Source of the DNA: Russula earlei
Lineage: Eukaryota; Basidiomycota; Agaricomycetes; Russulales; Russulaceae
Direction of reading: 5' to 3'
Length of the DNA stretch: 64,000 nt
Assembly: GCA_025769875.1 (NCBI GenBank)
Contig: JAGFNK010000100.1
Location: 1-64,000 of the forward strand
The translations under genes were made by a program, and so were the position numbers. Of the stretch, positions 36,945 to 48,738 are shown one piece after another. The notes under the pieces are model-generated. The model was not told the origin of the DNA, ran no database searches, and was given only the letters and a program-made list of their open reading frames with translations. Position 1 is the first letter of the stretch. Each line of letters begins with the position of its first letter.

Positions 36945-37910
36945 CAAATCCCTTCGATTCTCACTCACGTTTCTTCGTCGCCATGCGCGACGCGATTTTC
37001 GTACCAACACTCTGCCAGATGATGGTCCCTGGCACGTCCGCTGCTTCTGTCACGCACAGCTCTACCCGGCGGCAAGACTGACTGCGAGCGCAAAGGTGGA
37101 AACGCTCCCACCCCCTCGGGACTGACAGTGGCCAGCAGAGAGACTTCCTTTCCATTCCGATTCCGCGGACCATTTTTCCCGACCCTTTCCGCACCTCATG
37201 GTCATGAATGACCACATGGTGTACGGACATCGCTGCCCTGCATCCTTCGAAATCATCTCGACGGCGTCTCCAGACTGCAGAGGCGACCTGGACGTGGTCG
37301 CCCTCTCACGATTTGTCGTTCAGATCGGCAAACGAGATGGAACGGGGGAATAGCTGCGTCAGCGGCGTATGGGAACAAAGTCACGACAAAGTTGGTCCCT
37401 CAGAGGAAACGAGATGACACTACCGGACATGCCGTCGATGAACGATACATGCCCCCGAAACTGTGTCGACTTTGTCACACGCGCAGGCGAATACAGGTCC
37501 GGGAAAGGTCAAAACGTAACCGTGATGCTTGCGCCCCCTTCTCTTTGCGTAATTGGCGGTCGACCACAAAGGAGAATGGCTGATGGTCGTGATGCCAGAC
37601 GCCAGACGTGGATCTGCGATGTCGATGGTACGCGAGGGCATCCCCGTTCCTTCCTCCGAAAACCGCCCTCTTGAAAGGGCAAAGCCGACGTGGCGCTCCT
37701 TCCTTGTCTTCTCGACTGCCTATCGTCCACTCGCGCGATTGACCACACGTCTCGTGATTGCCTTCGCCGTGGCAAGACAATGTCCAACAAAAAGGCAGCA
37801 ACCCAATACAGACACGTTCGATGCAACTCGTTCTCCCTTAGAGATAACCCGAGACCTCGCGTTGACATCCCCGCTCTATTTATTCCCTAGACTCTCTTCC
37901 ATCGATGGCT

Positions 37911-37971
37911 CCTCAAAAGCAGTTAATCTACCCTGCCCTGCCCTCTTCGACTTCCATGCCAGTACTTGAAT
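37911..37971 (+). pseudogene. OPT transporter first-exon stub
   Basis: ATG (37905-37907) opens MAPQKQLIYPALPSSTSMPV, the same start as the full OPT gene at 43853. After LEY at about 37971 the sequence switches to AlkB 5' sequence at an ACT microhomology. About 1 kb of upstream OPT flank is also duplicated (36945-37904), so a promoter may remain with no gene behind it. Confidence 0.85.
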
Positions 37972-38513
37972 ACTTAATTACTTTGTTCGTCGTGCCAAAA
38001 CTTGACCTCACCCTCGTACTCTTGTACGCCGTTACGGCAGAATGATCACAGAGGCGTCTTCGCTGAACGATGTAACACTTCCATCATCAAACCTTGCCCA
38101 AAACCCTGACATGCCAGCTTCGCTCTCATCCGCGGCACTTTTTCTTGAGACTGCTCCGATGGACGCAGATATACTGAGCGACGGCGAATTTAGCCCCGAC
38201 TCATTGTTCGACGAACCTGGAGAGTCACCAACGGTACTGACAAAGCGGCCGTCGCCGCCGCTACCGCGTGGGTCTCGTGCTACGGCTGCGAACAGCACTG
38301 AAGACGTGCTCCTCACGAGTGCCGATGCCGATGATAGAGTTATCTCACGGCGATCCGTCCCACCCATCCCGGGCCTTTTTCGACGCCACCCTCCTCCTGC
38401 CCGCCGATCTAGCGGATTCGGTCCTGCGCTCATGCATGACCTCTTTCTTCGCTGCCGATGACGCCGATATTCCCGAGTGTCGACGAAGAGGAGCGGCGGC
38501 GGAGATCAATCAG
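37972..38513 (+). pseudogene. AlkB-like dioxygenase 5' half (split copy)
   Basis: It matches 29547-30116 of copy I closely. The frame is continuous from MITEASSLNDVTLP through PLPRGSRATAANSTEDVLL to SVPPIPGLF, where a 5-T tract (7 T in copy I) shifts frame. DATLLLPADLADSVLRSCMT through DDADIPECRRRGAAAEINQ is open in the second frame. Homology stops exactly at ...GAGATCAATCAG (38513). The 3' half resumes at 41373, so the intervening 2.86 kb interrupts one gene. Confidence 0.88.
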
Positions 38514-39879
38514 CGCACTGTGGCTCCTTTCAACATGGGCCTGACGTCGGCTGACTGTGCGCCCTCGCACATGCATCTCATCCCGGATGTGCTTTGGTGT
38601 CACGCCATTCTCTCCAGGACAACAAACATCCTGATGCTGATGAACTTCCCCCTCATACAGAGTTCCGCAACTTACCCGACGTTTACTATCCCAGGTGACT
38701 CGTTTCCTTGGCGTGCATGATACGTCGTAGCTCACGTACGACAGCTGCATAGCGAAATTCTTGCAGGATCATGGCTTTGATGGCGTTATTCAATCTGCTG
38801 ACGTCCAACGGCAGGACCATATATTGATGAACTGGAAGCGCAGTGACCCTCCGCCTCGCCCGGAAGATAACGCGTTTCGATGGCCGCAGTACAAGCGATC
38901 CCCAAAGCCAGAAATCGTCTATCCTCCCGTGCTCGAAGCGACAACTCCGGAACAAATTGGATTGTCTCTTCCTGGCACAACAATCCGGCACACGCTTAAC
39001 CTCTTGTACTTATACCGTCAAAGGAACTCACATTTACGTCTGCTAACCAGCCTACTCTATGTCTGGATGCGTTCCTGAGATATTAAAGAGGATAGCCCAG
39101 CGACACTATGCCTTCTTTTGATCAGATCTTTCCAGGTTCTGGCCCTTTCATAGTCCCGAGTTCCTGCTTCTCTGACCTGAAGACAGGAAGAGGAGGTGTC
39201 GAGGCTCGCGGACACAGGATACTCGACTACCATCCTGGCAGAACATGCAAAAGCCAGCGCGCATCACAAACCTACCGTATGGATGCAATTTGACGCTAGG
39301 GAAGGTCCAAACCGGCCTGTTATGCTAGACATCTCTTATTGTCTATTTCCCCCCTTCTATCTTCCTACCGATTTCTCATCAGAACGCTGGTTTCTGAGGT
39401 GGGATAATTTACAACGGGTGATATGTTCGGTTCTGTGGCTGACAGGCAATGTGAAAGGTGGATCGTGGTTAAGAGGTTTCATCGATTGCTAACAGAAGAT
39501 GGCAAAGGATGACCTATCCTTCGCATCCACTCCCCAAATCTTATCAATGGGGAGTTTGCTGGCGAGATAAGGACTTTCGATGGGACACGGTCACCGTTGG
39601 CTCACCACCAGCTCATCGTCCTTGATCCGTTTGTCCCAACCTATGTGTGTTACTAGGATCTGGGTTCCTTCCTGAAAGTTGATGGGATGCACAGAATCAC
39701 GCATTCGGTGTCCATCGAAGCACGCTACACTACCTCTCTATGCTGGGAGAAACATGTGCATCAATTTTGTCGACCGGTCATCCCCTGCCTACTATATTTA
39801 GTCCTTACTTCCAACCGGGGATATTCTCCGAGCAACGCAGTCGCAGTTCCCCGCCGGGTTACCAATTCACTGGTTGGAA
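38514..39879. other. left part of the insert splitting AlkB; unidentified open stretches
   Basis: This unique 1.4-kb sequence has several partly open frames. On the plus strand: DHGFDGVIQSADVQRQDHIL...PPPRPEDNAFRWPQYKRSP (38761-39000) and LADTGYSTTILAEHAKASAH...FDAREGPNRPVMLDI (39196-39440). On the minus strand: LPLDVSRLNNAIKAMILQEF...VVRELRRIMHAKE (38686-38991). None is recognised. They could be upstream exons of the nucleotidyltransferase gene or debris of another. Confidence 0.35.
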
Positions 39880-41004
39880 CTCGCGTGGAGCGTCGTCGCT
39901 ATTTTTCGAATCTGTGCTTACGGGATGAGCTGATGAGATTGTACCATGTGCGTTCTGTGCTTCCCCCGACAGGACAGATGATTTGTACGCCTCACCATGT
40001 TGTCTCTGCTCAGACGACCGTTCCGGTTCGCCAGTCTGAGGTACATGAGAAACGTCAGCGAAAAATAACGAGTTCCATCCGGAGACATTTTGGCCCTGCG
40101 TATCATGTTGAAGTATTTGGGAGTACGGAATACGGTGTTGATGGACCGACGAGCGATCTAGACCTGGTTGTCATTGTGGGCATTCTTTTGACGCCTCATA
40201 TCTAAGGGAGAACACATTCAATGCGATTTGAATATTAATGATCAGCTGGGCTCCATCAACACGTCACTTGTCCGACATTATTGTGACATCCTAACAGTAC
40301 TTCGGCCGCTGCTTCTTGCTATAAAGCGATGGGCGCGTCCTCTTGGCTATAATAGTTCAACAGGTGCCCTTGGGACGCCAGTCACATACAGTAGCTACAC
40401 ACTCTCCATAATGACAATCGGACTTCCACAGGTGCCATGCAATTGCCTTGCCGCGTCCGAGTTGCTAACTTGTTTTAGACAAGGGGTTTGCTGCCAAATT
40501 TGCAACGTGACGATCTTCCAGAGGGCAAGATATTCTGGATTCGGACGAAACCGCAGGAAAGGATCCGCTGTGATGCACGGTGGAAGAAGTTTGTTTGAAC
40601 ATTGTAGGCCTCCTGGGACGGTCGAAGTTGAACAGGCGCTGCAAGACTGGTACCAGTATGACAAGCCGTTGCTGTTCTGCGCTTGCTTTCGAACGACCGT
40701 CTGACTGACTACAAGGTATTGGGGCCACGAGCATGAATACCGCAACAACTTGTTAAATATACGCTGGGGGGGGGGCGTTGTTACTCGAGAGGTCCCATGC
40801 AAGCTGGAGGAGTTGGAAAGCCTGAAAGACGGTCCGTTCAGCGGTTTCAGATCTCCTCCTGATAAGCACCTCCAGAAAAGCGCAGACGGAAAGGCAGGGT
40901 CAAATAGAAAGCGGAGTAGGAAAAAAGCCGCGTCACAGGCTGAAGTTGAGGTATTGGATGGGCAGCTAGCTCAAGGAAAACAGGGCTGCTGTGGCCGTAA
41001 GTAA
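39880..41004 (+). pseudogene. Cid1/TRF4-type nucleotidyltransferase (poly(A) RNA polymerase-like), frameshifted
   Basis: The pol-beta-type catalytic motif VEVFGSTEYGVDGPTSDLDL (GS...DxD) is intact near 40120-40170. After an intron (GTGGGC...CTAAG) come CDLNINDQLGSINTS and LLLAIKRWARPLGYNSSTG with SSYTLSIMTIG, the PAP-associated central domain. RGLLPNLQRDDLPEGKIFWI follows. Near 40590-40610 the frame slips by one base between RCDARWKKF and PPGTVEVEQALQDWY; the only candidate intron would be 19 bp, too short. The tail (YWGHEHEYRNNLLNIRWGG, KRSRKKAASQ) is open to 41004. Known relatives add A or U tails to RNA. The gene lies inside a segment inserted in AlkB. Confidence 0.75.
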
Positions 41005-41372
41005 CCGTATAGATGGAACACCATTAATTGCCGCAGCCAGGGACGAAGAGGAACAGGCGTTCAACGAAACAGGCTCAGAAGCGAAACGCGACTTCGGAGA
41101 TAGGGCTTGGGTTTGCGGCGCAGGAAACAGACAATGCACAACCACCTTAATGGCACGCAGAGATGCTCTGCGTTGCTGACCCTTTCATTCGATCAAAGGT
41201 AGATTGTCTTAATACAGGCGACAACTCAACTTGTCCGACTGATTCAACGTTCCTGGCCCCGATGGCGGAACCTCGCCGGATCCATCAGACCCCATGTCAT
41301 CGCGCATTTCAGGGAGGATTGTCAGCGTGTGGTGTGCGACTCCGCATAGGAAGGAAATCTCGATCCCCTCTT

Positions 41373-41979
41373 GTGATGCTCTTCGGCCGCGCGGGGACAC
41401 GACGCTTTCCCGCCGTTTCTCAACGCGCTCCTTGAGGCCACGTACCGAGCTCCTCGGTCGGCATCGGGGACTGCCGCGCGAGACGCACGCGATGCTGTTT
41501 CCCGAGGCGTAAGCGTGAGGACGTGACCCCCCGCGCGCGACAGGCCATCGTCAACCTGTATCGGCCGGGCGAGAGCATCAGGCCGCACGTGGATCTCCTG
41601 GGCCGGTTTGGCGATGGGATCGTCGGCGTGAGTCTGGGCGGCGGCGCCACGATGCTGTTTGCGCGGGATGAGAGTCGGCGCGCGTCGCCCTCGGAGGGGG
41701 GACGAAATGCCGTGGAAGGGCGTGGGGGCCCGTACGGGCTGTGGTTGCCGCCTAGGAGTGTGCTGGTGCTCACCACTCATGACCCATGGGATTGAGTCGC
41801 GCTCGAGAGACAAGGTCGAGGATGATGCGGGCGGGGACGGATGGCAGTGGCACGAAAGGGGCGTAAGGGTCAGCGTCACCTTTCGGTGGCTTTTACCTGG
41901 TGCAGAGATGGTGGGCGGTGATTCCGATGATGGCGACGAGGATCATCAGGCAGACACAGACGGAAGGGGGACGGGGTAG
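41373..41979 (+). pseudogene. AlkB-like dioxygenase 3' half, copy III (decayed)
   Basis: It has the same start point, extra G and 14-nt loss as copy II, so the two share ancestry after decay began. Further indels include an extra base in ACGTACCGAGC and loss of several bases at CGAGGCGTAAGCG. HxD is kept (RPHVDLLGRFGDG) but the ORF ends LTTHDPWD before the distal His and the FRW motif. Confidence 0.9.
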
Positions 41980-42122
41980 TGCAGATTAAAGACGATCTAA
42001 TAATCGACGTACAAGCGTGCCCATGACGACTTAAGAGACAAATCCCCTGTTCCGCCTGTCCCATACCGTCATGTAGTACAAGCGAGTCCTGAAGCTCAGA
42101 TGCAGGAAGAGGAGGATCGTCA

Positions 42123-42631
42123 TCATCTGCCGCCACGCAGCGCAAGGACGAGATGGAGGACGGCGCCGGCTGAGATGTTGAACTCCCGTGCGGTTTTATC
42201 GTCTGGCCTTTGGGGGCGTCGGGGAGGGATCAAGGGTGGACTCTATCGATCGACATGATCAACGTACATCTGCCTGCCACCAAAGATGAGGCGCTGTTGC
42301 GGAGGGGGAACACCCGACTGCTCCTCGACTTTCTCCTTGATTCGAGTGATCTGTAAGGAGATCAGTCTGGTCAGCCCCTCTTTCCAAACGGCCCACTGTG
42401 GCAAGGCTCGCAAATCGATCTCGTCGTACCTTGTCGTCGAGATTGATGTCGAGCTCAATCTAGGAAGGTGGATAGCTCTGTGTGAATGATGGACTGGGTG
42501 GGCCGGTGGGCCAGAACACTGACCTCCTTGCCTGTGAGTGTCTGCGATGACGGGAGCGTGTGAAGGTCAGGATGGGATTGCGAGGATGGGAGTAATTGCT
42601 TTTGTCTGCATACCTTTACTTTGATGAGCAT
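42123..42631 (-). CDS. NEDD8/Rub1 ubiquitin-like protein, copy III (canonical)
   Basis: Five exons encode 77 residues beginning [31 protein letters not shown] follows, then [30 protein letters not shown] and [11 protein letters not shown]. It keeps E12, R42, A72, L73 and Gly75-Gly76 as in NEDD8 of other eukaryotes, with a single-residue tail (R77) to be removed before conjugation. This copy is probably the working cullin modifier gene. Its 5' flank was shortened by the 530-bp deletion that brings it near the OPT promoter region; the two genes diverge with about 1.2 kb between starts. Confidence 0.92.
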
Positions 42632-43852
42632 TGCGCCGAGACAGTCGTAGATGAAGGGTGTTGGTGATGGGTAGAGTAGAGTGCGGGTGTGGTGGCAGCG
42701 GATTCAATTGATTACTGCCGACCCGACCTGGGTTTTCACGTCCCCCATCGATCTGTCCAGTCAAGTCGTCACCCAGATTTAAGACCACAGAAAGGACTCG
42801 GCGTAGTTGCGATAGACACATCCTCGCATCCTCACGTATCCAGTATCGTCTTCCGGTCTGCTCTGCATCCCTTCAATTCTCACTCACGTTTCGACATCGC
42901 CATGCGCGACGCGATTTTCGTACCGATACTCTGCCAGATGATGGTCCCTGGCACGTCCGCTCCTTCTGTCACGCACAGCTCTACCCGGCGCCAAGACTGA
43001 CTGCCAGCACAAAGGTGGATACGTTCTCGCCTCCTCGGGGCTGACAGTGGCCAGAAGGGAGACTTCCTTTCCATTCCGATTCCGCGGACCTTTTTTTACG
43101 ACCCTTTCCACACCTCGTGGTCATGAATGACCGCATGGTGTACGGACATCGTTGTCCTGCATCCTTCGAAATCATATTCACGGCGTCTCCAGACTGGAGA
43201 GGCGACCTGGAGGTGGTCGCCTTCTCACGATTTGTCTTTCAGATCGGCAAACGAGATGGAACGGGGGAATAGCTGCGTCAGCGGCGTATGGGAACAAAGT
43301 CACGACAAAGTTGGTCCCTCCAAGGAAACGAGATATGACACTACTGGACATGCCGTCGATGAACGATACATGCCCCCGAAACTGTGTCGACTTTGTCACA
43401 CGCGCAGGCGAATACAGGTCTTGGAAAGGTCAAAACGTAACCGTGTTGAACCCCCATGCTTGCGCCCCCTTCTCTTTGCGTAATTGACGGGTGACCACAA
43501 AGGAAAATGGCTGATGGTCGTGATGCCAGACGCCAGACGTGGATCTGCGATGTCGACGGTACGCGAGGGCATCCCCATTCCTCGAATACCTCCATGGGCC
43601 AGTCTCCGCCCTCTTGAAAGGGAAAAGCCGACGTGGCGCTCCTTCCTTGTCTTCTCGGCCGCCGCCTATCGTCCACTCGCGCAATTGACCACACGTCGCT
43701 CGTGTTTGCTTTCGCCGTGGCAAGACAATGTCCAACAAAAAGGCAGCAACCCAATACAGACACGTTCGATGCAACTCGCTCTCCCTTAGAAATAACCCGA
43801 GACCTCGCGTTGACATCCCCGCTCTATTTTTTCCCTAGACTCTCTTCCATCG

Positions 43853-46800
43853 ATGGCTCCTCAAAAGCAGGAAATCTTCCCTGCCCTGCCCTCTTCGACT
43901 TCCATGCCAATAACTGAATACTCAGTGCCACACCTCGATACTCAGAGTATCGAGAAGGACGCTGTTATTCATTTTCGTTCGAATAAAATCTCTTTAGTCC
44001 TCGAGGATGAAGGCGAAAAGCCGGCACTCTTTAATGGCGAGCCGGTCATCAAAACCGGAAGAGATGTCTCCAGGTACCTCATCGACCTAAGAGATGACGA
44101 AGACCCTCCTTTCACCCTCCGTGCGATCGTTTTGGGAACCTTGTTAGGAGGTCTAGGTGCTGCCTTGTACCAGGTACGCTCGTACAGTCCCGAATATGCT
44201 TGAAAGAACCCATCGGACGTTCGCCGTAGATCTATATCTTCAAGCCTTTCTCATCATCGGTCTCACCATTGTTTCTCCTTCTCGTCACGTACACGTTTGG
44301 GGTTCTCTGGTCAGCCCTTCTGCCATCGCGTTCACATGTGGAAGGAACACGATTCGAGTGGCTCGGTCCCACTCTCCACTTTATCAACCCTGGCAAATTC
44401 CTACTCAAGGAGGTACGAGTTTTCCTGTTTGTACCATGAATATCATCCATAAACGGTTTCATGGCGCATCTAGCACGTCACTGCCACTATAATTGCGTCC
44501 AGTGCGTCTTGGGGTAGTACGTCGGTCCTGAATTTTGCGGTGCAGCGAGTAGGTGTTGTCCTGGATTGGACAGTTCGCGATGTAAGACGCTGTTTCCAGC
44601 TTTACTATGACACGAGAGTTCGCGCGACCACTGCGGTACTCGCAACATTCTCGACCGCTGTCTTTGGTTACGGCATTGTTGGGATCCTTCGACCTCTCAC
44701 TGTGTATCCTAGTGAAATGGTGTATTGGTTGGTATGTCCTATGCTTTTACAAATGGACCGCATCAAAACGCAATCACATTTCAGAATCTGCCTACAGTAT
44801 CTATTTTTCAAGGTATAGAGGTCTAATCATCGACGGATGATAATGACTGAGATCTGGTTGCCAGCGCTGCACTTTGATACTTCGGCGAACCATGAACGGA
44901 TTCGACTCTTTTGGACTGCATTTGCTGCCATGTTCATCTATGAGATCATTCCCTCTTACATCTTTCCTCTGCTAAATGGTTTCAGCATTTTTTGTCTGGC
45001 TTCACAACATACATCTTCCAGTGTGCAGGACGTCTTCACCAACATCTTTGGCGGGGCGGACGCTAATGAAGGTCTCGGGTTGCTTAGCTTGAGCTTCGAT
45101 TGGCAGTATATTGGATCTCAGTTAGTCCTGCACGCTTGTTATATGTCTATTCACGTTGAACGTATTCTATCAACAGATACGTGACTCTTCCCATAACCCA
45201 GCAAGCAAATTCATGGATAGGATTCTTCTTCGGCTATATCGCAATCGCGGCTATCTACTACTCAAACATGTGGAATGTAACTGTAACACGTTTTTTTACC
45301 GTTGCATCAGCTGAACATCATTCTATCCTTGCAGTCCAAGTCGTTCCCCATGCTCTCCACGGCGCTCTTCTCCTCCAATGGTTCCATCTACGACCAGTCT
45401 GCCGTCTTCACTGGACATAATTTCCAACTGAATCAAACCGCGCTCGACGAAGTTGGCCTGCCGGCGCTTACTGGGTCGAACGCTTGGTCGGGCCTGATGG
45501 GCTCACTTGCCATTGGTGGACTGATCGCACATTGTATCTTCTTCTGGGGCCCATATGTTGTTTCGTCCTTCAAACATGCGCGCGATAAGACGCAACCGGA
45601 TTCTCATTGGGTCGCGATGCAGAAATATGAAGAGGCTCCCTGGTGGTGGTACATACTTCTGTTGGTCTTGGCATTCTTCGCTGGTGAGTACATAAGATGC
45701 TGCTCCCCTGGGCGAGTGTGACGTACGTTTTGGATATACGTAGGTCTCATTAGTGTGCTGCATGGGGAGACGACGCTGCCCGTTTGGTCATACATGGTAG
45801 CTCTTATCTCGGGTGTGATCGTCACGCCATTTTCGACCCTCCTGTTTGCGCGAATGGGCAATGGCATCGCCACCAACCAAATCTTCAAGATGATTGCTGG
45901 CGCGATCAACCCAGGTCGGCCCGTCGCGAACCTCTACGTAGGTATTTCCATATCTTCCTCCCAGACCTTATTTTCGATTCGTGTGCTTTTACTCAGTTCG
46001 CCATGTGGAGTCATGATGTCGTATCTACTTCGATTGGGCTAGCTGGCGACCTCAAAATGGGACAATACCTCAAAGTATGTCGTCTCTTCGAAACCACAGG
46101 ACCGAGATACTCATTGTGTGCTGAAAAGATTCCCCCCCGTGCGATGTTTATCACTCAGATTTGGGGGACTATTATTGGTGAGCTCTCGAGGCCGCGGTAT
46201 CGATGTCCGGGGGGCTTAATAACGTTCTCGCCCAGGGGCCATTGTCAACTATGGTGAGCGTTGTGGTCACTTAATTCGCCACCGCAGGGCTGATGAGATG
46301 CCCATGGCTCAGTTGTGATGGTTTCCATTACCGGAGCACAGCGCGAAATCTTGCTGGACCCGGTGGGTAACAACGTCTGGAGTGGACAGTTTGTGCAGTC
46401 TCTGAACAGTCATGCGATCACTTGGTCATTGGCAAAGGAACTGTACGGACCGTCGGGGCCGTACTTCATCATCCCTATGGGCATTTTCGTCGGGTTTGGG
46501 ACGACATTCTTGCATTGGCTTGTCAATAAGGTAATCATTAAATGACCATTTTATATCACGGAACCTTCTCATTCCCCGTTTATCGCATAGCGTTGGCCTT
46601 ACATCGGTCTCATCAAGGTCGACAGTGTTGTACTGCCTATTATTTACCAGTATGCCGGTATGCTGGTGAGTTAACCCCCCCCCCCCCTCCTGCTACACGG
46701 GAATGGTAACCATCATGCTGGTTACTCAAGTCCGTCGGTGTGAACTCTATCATCACCTCGAGCATTATCGTTGGACTGGTGTCGCAGTTCTGGTTACGCC

Positions 46801-47056
46801 AGTACCACCCTGGGTGGTACCGCAAGTACAACTACATCTTGGGTGGCGCCCTCGACGGTGGGGCCCAAGTCATGATCTTCATACTCACTTTCGCCGTGTT
46901 TGGTGCATCGGGCGTCTCGCGGCCGTTCCCTCACGTAAGTTATGTTTATGTCAGGTCCTCCTCATGACATGAACATATTGGCTTTTTCTTCAGTGGGTGG
47001 GAAGTCCCGCCCATGGAAACGTGGATTATTGCAACGGAAACGGAGCACTAGAGTAG
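43853..47056 (+). CDS. oligopeptide transporter (OPT family), copy 1
   Basis: This is a multi-pass plasma-membrane proton-coupled peptide transporter of the OPT/ISP4 type. ATG 43853 gives MAPQKQEIFPALPSSTSMP. A cytoplasmic N terminus leads into DLRDDEDPPFTLRAIVLGTL, then about 14 membrane segments. FGYGIVGILRPLTVYPSEMV, EIIPSYIFPLLNGFSIFCLA, KIPPRAMFITQIWGTIIG and FHPG-like QYHPGWYRKYNYILGGALDG are typical. It ends HGNVDYCNGNGALE at 47056. More than ten introns of about 50-60 bp splice in frame (for example GTACGC...CCGTAG after LYQ). No stop or frameshift was found. A poly-C run lies in an intron near 46675. Confidence 0.93.
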
Positions 47057-48738
47057 GACCCCCGATCATGTTGGGACATTGCCGCTTCTGTCGGAATTGC
47101 GCCACGCCAACGTGTTTTCCATTACATCCTTGCGCTACCCACGCCATGTCAAACCATCACAACTCGAAATGTAAGAACGCATGCTCTGTAATGTAATACT
47201 GAAGATTAAAAGGAAGCGGGACGGAATGAGACACATTTATACGTAGGTATGAAGTACTATTTACTGTCAAGTGCATTGAATCGGACGGGAGACAGGAGTG
47301 CCCTCGGATAGGACAGATGTTCCCTAATTCGCCATGACTATTTGAGGGCAAACGGAAATGATAAGGTGACTGCGTCTTCATATGGGCTGTTATCCGACTT
47401 TGATTTCCGCGCGGAAAATACCATAGAGGATGTAATGGCCCTCGCCGTGTGGAAATTTTTTTTTCCCTTGGTGCCGACCAAGCTGATAGTAAGGGGTATT
47501 TGCTCATCACCACAGGGGGAAGGGCGACGAGACAGACGTATGTAGTCTCAAAGGCCAGTCACTGGGATCATATGGCAATATCCTACTGGCTATCCAAGCT
47601 CCACGGGCTCGGCGTGAGGTCCGCTCGGACCACGAATATATGAGGCCGGGAAGCGACCTCATGCGATGCAGCTATGACGATCGAGATGATTGGCACACAC
47701 GAAAATGCGTGACAGGAAAATTCTCGAGGGGCACTTCCAAGAGTCAAGAGACGCATTTTGGCATGAACGCCCTCGGGGTGCCCCAAAGCAAAAACATTTT
47801 CCACAAAAAATACCAAGATTGAGGACACGATGGCGTGTACGTACCGACATTGCCCTTGGATTTTGACGTGTTCTGTGCACAACGCTTAGCAGAGGTTGAA
47901 GGGGGAGGTTCGACGTGAGATCTTCGAGCAAGAGACGATAGAAGGATCGGAGGATGAGGAAAATGTCTGTAATCGAAAAGGCATATAACGACCTCAAGAA
48001 ACGATCTAATCTGGAGTCTGACGGTGCTGAGTGACCAGAGACAACGGTAGGGAGGAAGTCTAACTGTGACCGTGACGCCGTGTACTGGAGCTCCTACTTA
48101 GTGATGAAGTGGTCTTGCCAGAGAGAGGCTGAGTTTGTGGAATACCACCAAGTATGGTCAGTTAGCGCACTTGGCTGGCAGCCTAGTTAAGGTCAGTGGG
48201 GAAAACATGTCTTTGAGTGCATCTTGATTTGTAAAAAATGGACTTTGTTCGTTCTTGTACTTAGTTTCTGGACATACAATTCAAGATTGAATATGACTTG
48301 CCTCAGGTTGTTTACTATATTAAAAAAACTCACTATATGTTTTGCTTATCAGGACTCCTTGTACATGCTGTTAAAAATGTGTGGCCTCTTAGAGGCAAAA
48401 AGAATTTGTTTGTCTCGTCTCCCATCTCCCCCCGGGCCCGTCCTTGCCAGGAGGGGTGCTGTGTGGGAACTGGCCTGAACGTCGACGCCACTTATTTCAT
48501 CCTAGGATGTCTCATGTTTGTACCCCATACGTCACTCGTTCGTGTTGGCAGAGGGGTCTCGGCTCTGTGTATCAGCCCGTCTTTTAGTTAGAAGCGCAAG
48601 TCCAATCTTTTGTAGACAATCTCTAGTCCCTTTCTTTCGTCTCGTACATCTCCATTCGATCGGACTGAGTCAACGCACACGGCGGTGACAAACCATCTGC
48701 ACAAACACCCTACCCCATACACGTACCCTCAATACATC
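47057..48738. other. 1.7-kb spacer after OPT copy 1
   Basis: ORFs of up to 118 codons show no domain. 48520-48738 is the duplicated leader of the dsRBD genes (compare 49560-49726). Confidence 0.4.

Larger units (their letters stand above)
34763..37971. repeat. segmental duplication copy II (AlkB 3' half, NEDD8, OPT 5' end)
   Basis: 34763-36420 matches 41212-42869 nearly base for base. 36945-37971 matches 42870-43922, the OPT upstream region and first exon. About 530 bp (36421-36944) is absent from copy III but its left part is shared with copy I. The unit begins inside the right end of the insert that splits AlkB in copy III, so II and III share a derived junction and descend from one post-insertion duplication. 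Confidence 0.85.
41212..43920. repeat. segmental duplication copy III, left part
   Basis: It is homologous to copy II from 34763. It differs by a deletion of about 530 bp at 42869/42870, where GCATCC joins CCTTCAATTCTC through a shared ATCC. To the right it continues into the complete OPT gene. Confidence 0.85.

Noticed and set aside
46674..46688. Poly-C tract in OPT copy 1 as a possible frame break
   Set aside because: It falls within an intron between the GTGAGT donor and the CTCAAG acceptor, so it does not affect coding.
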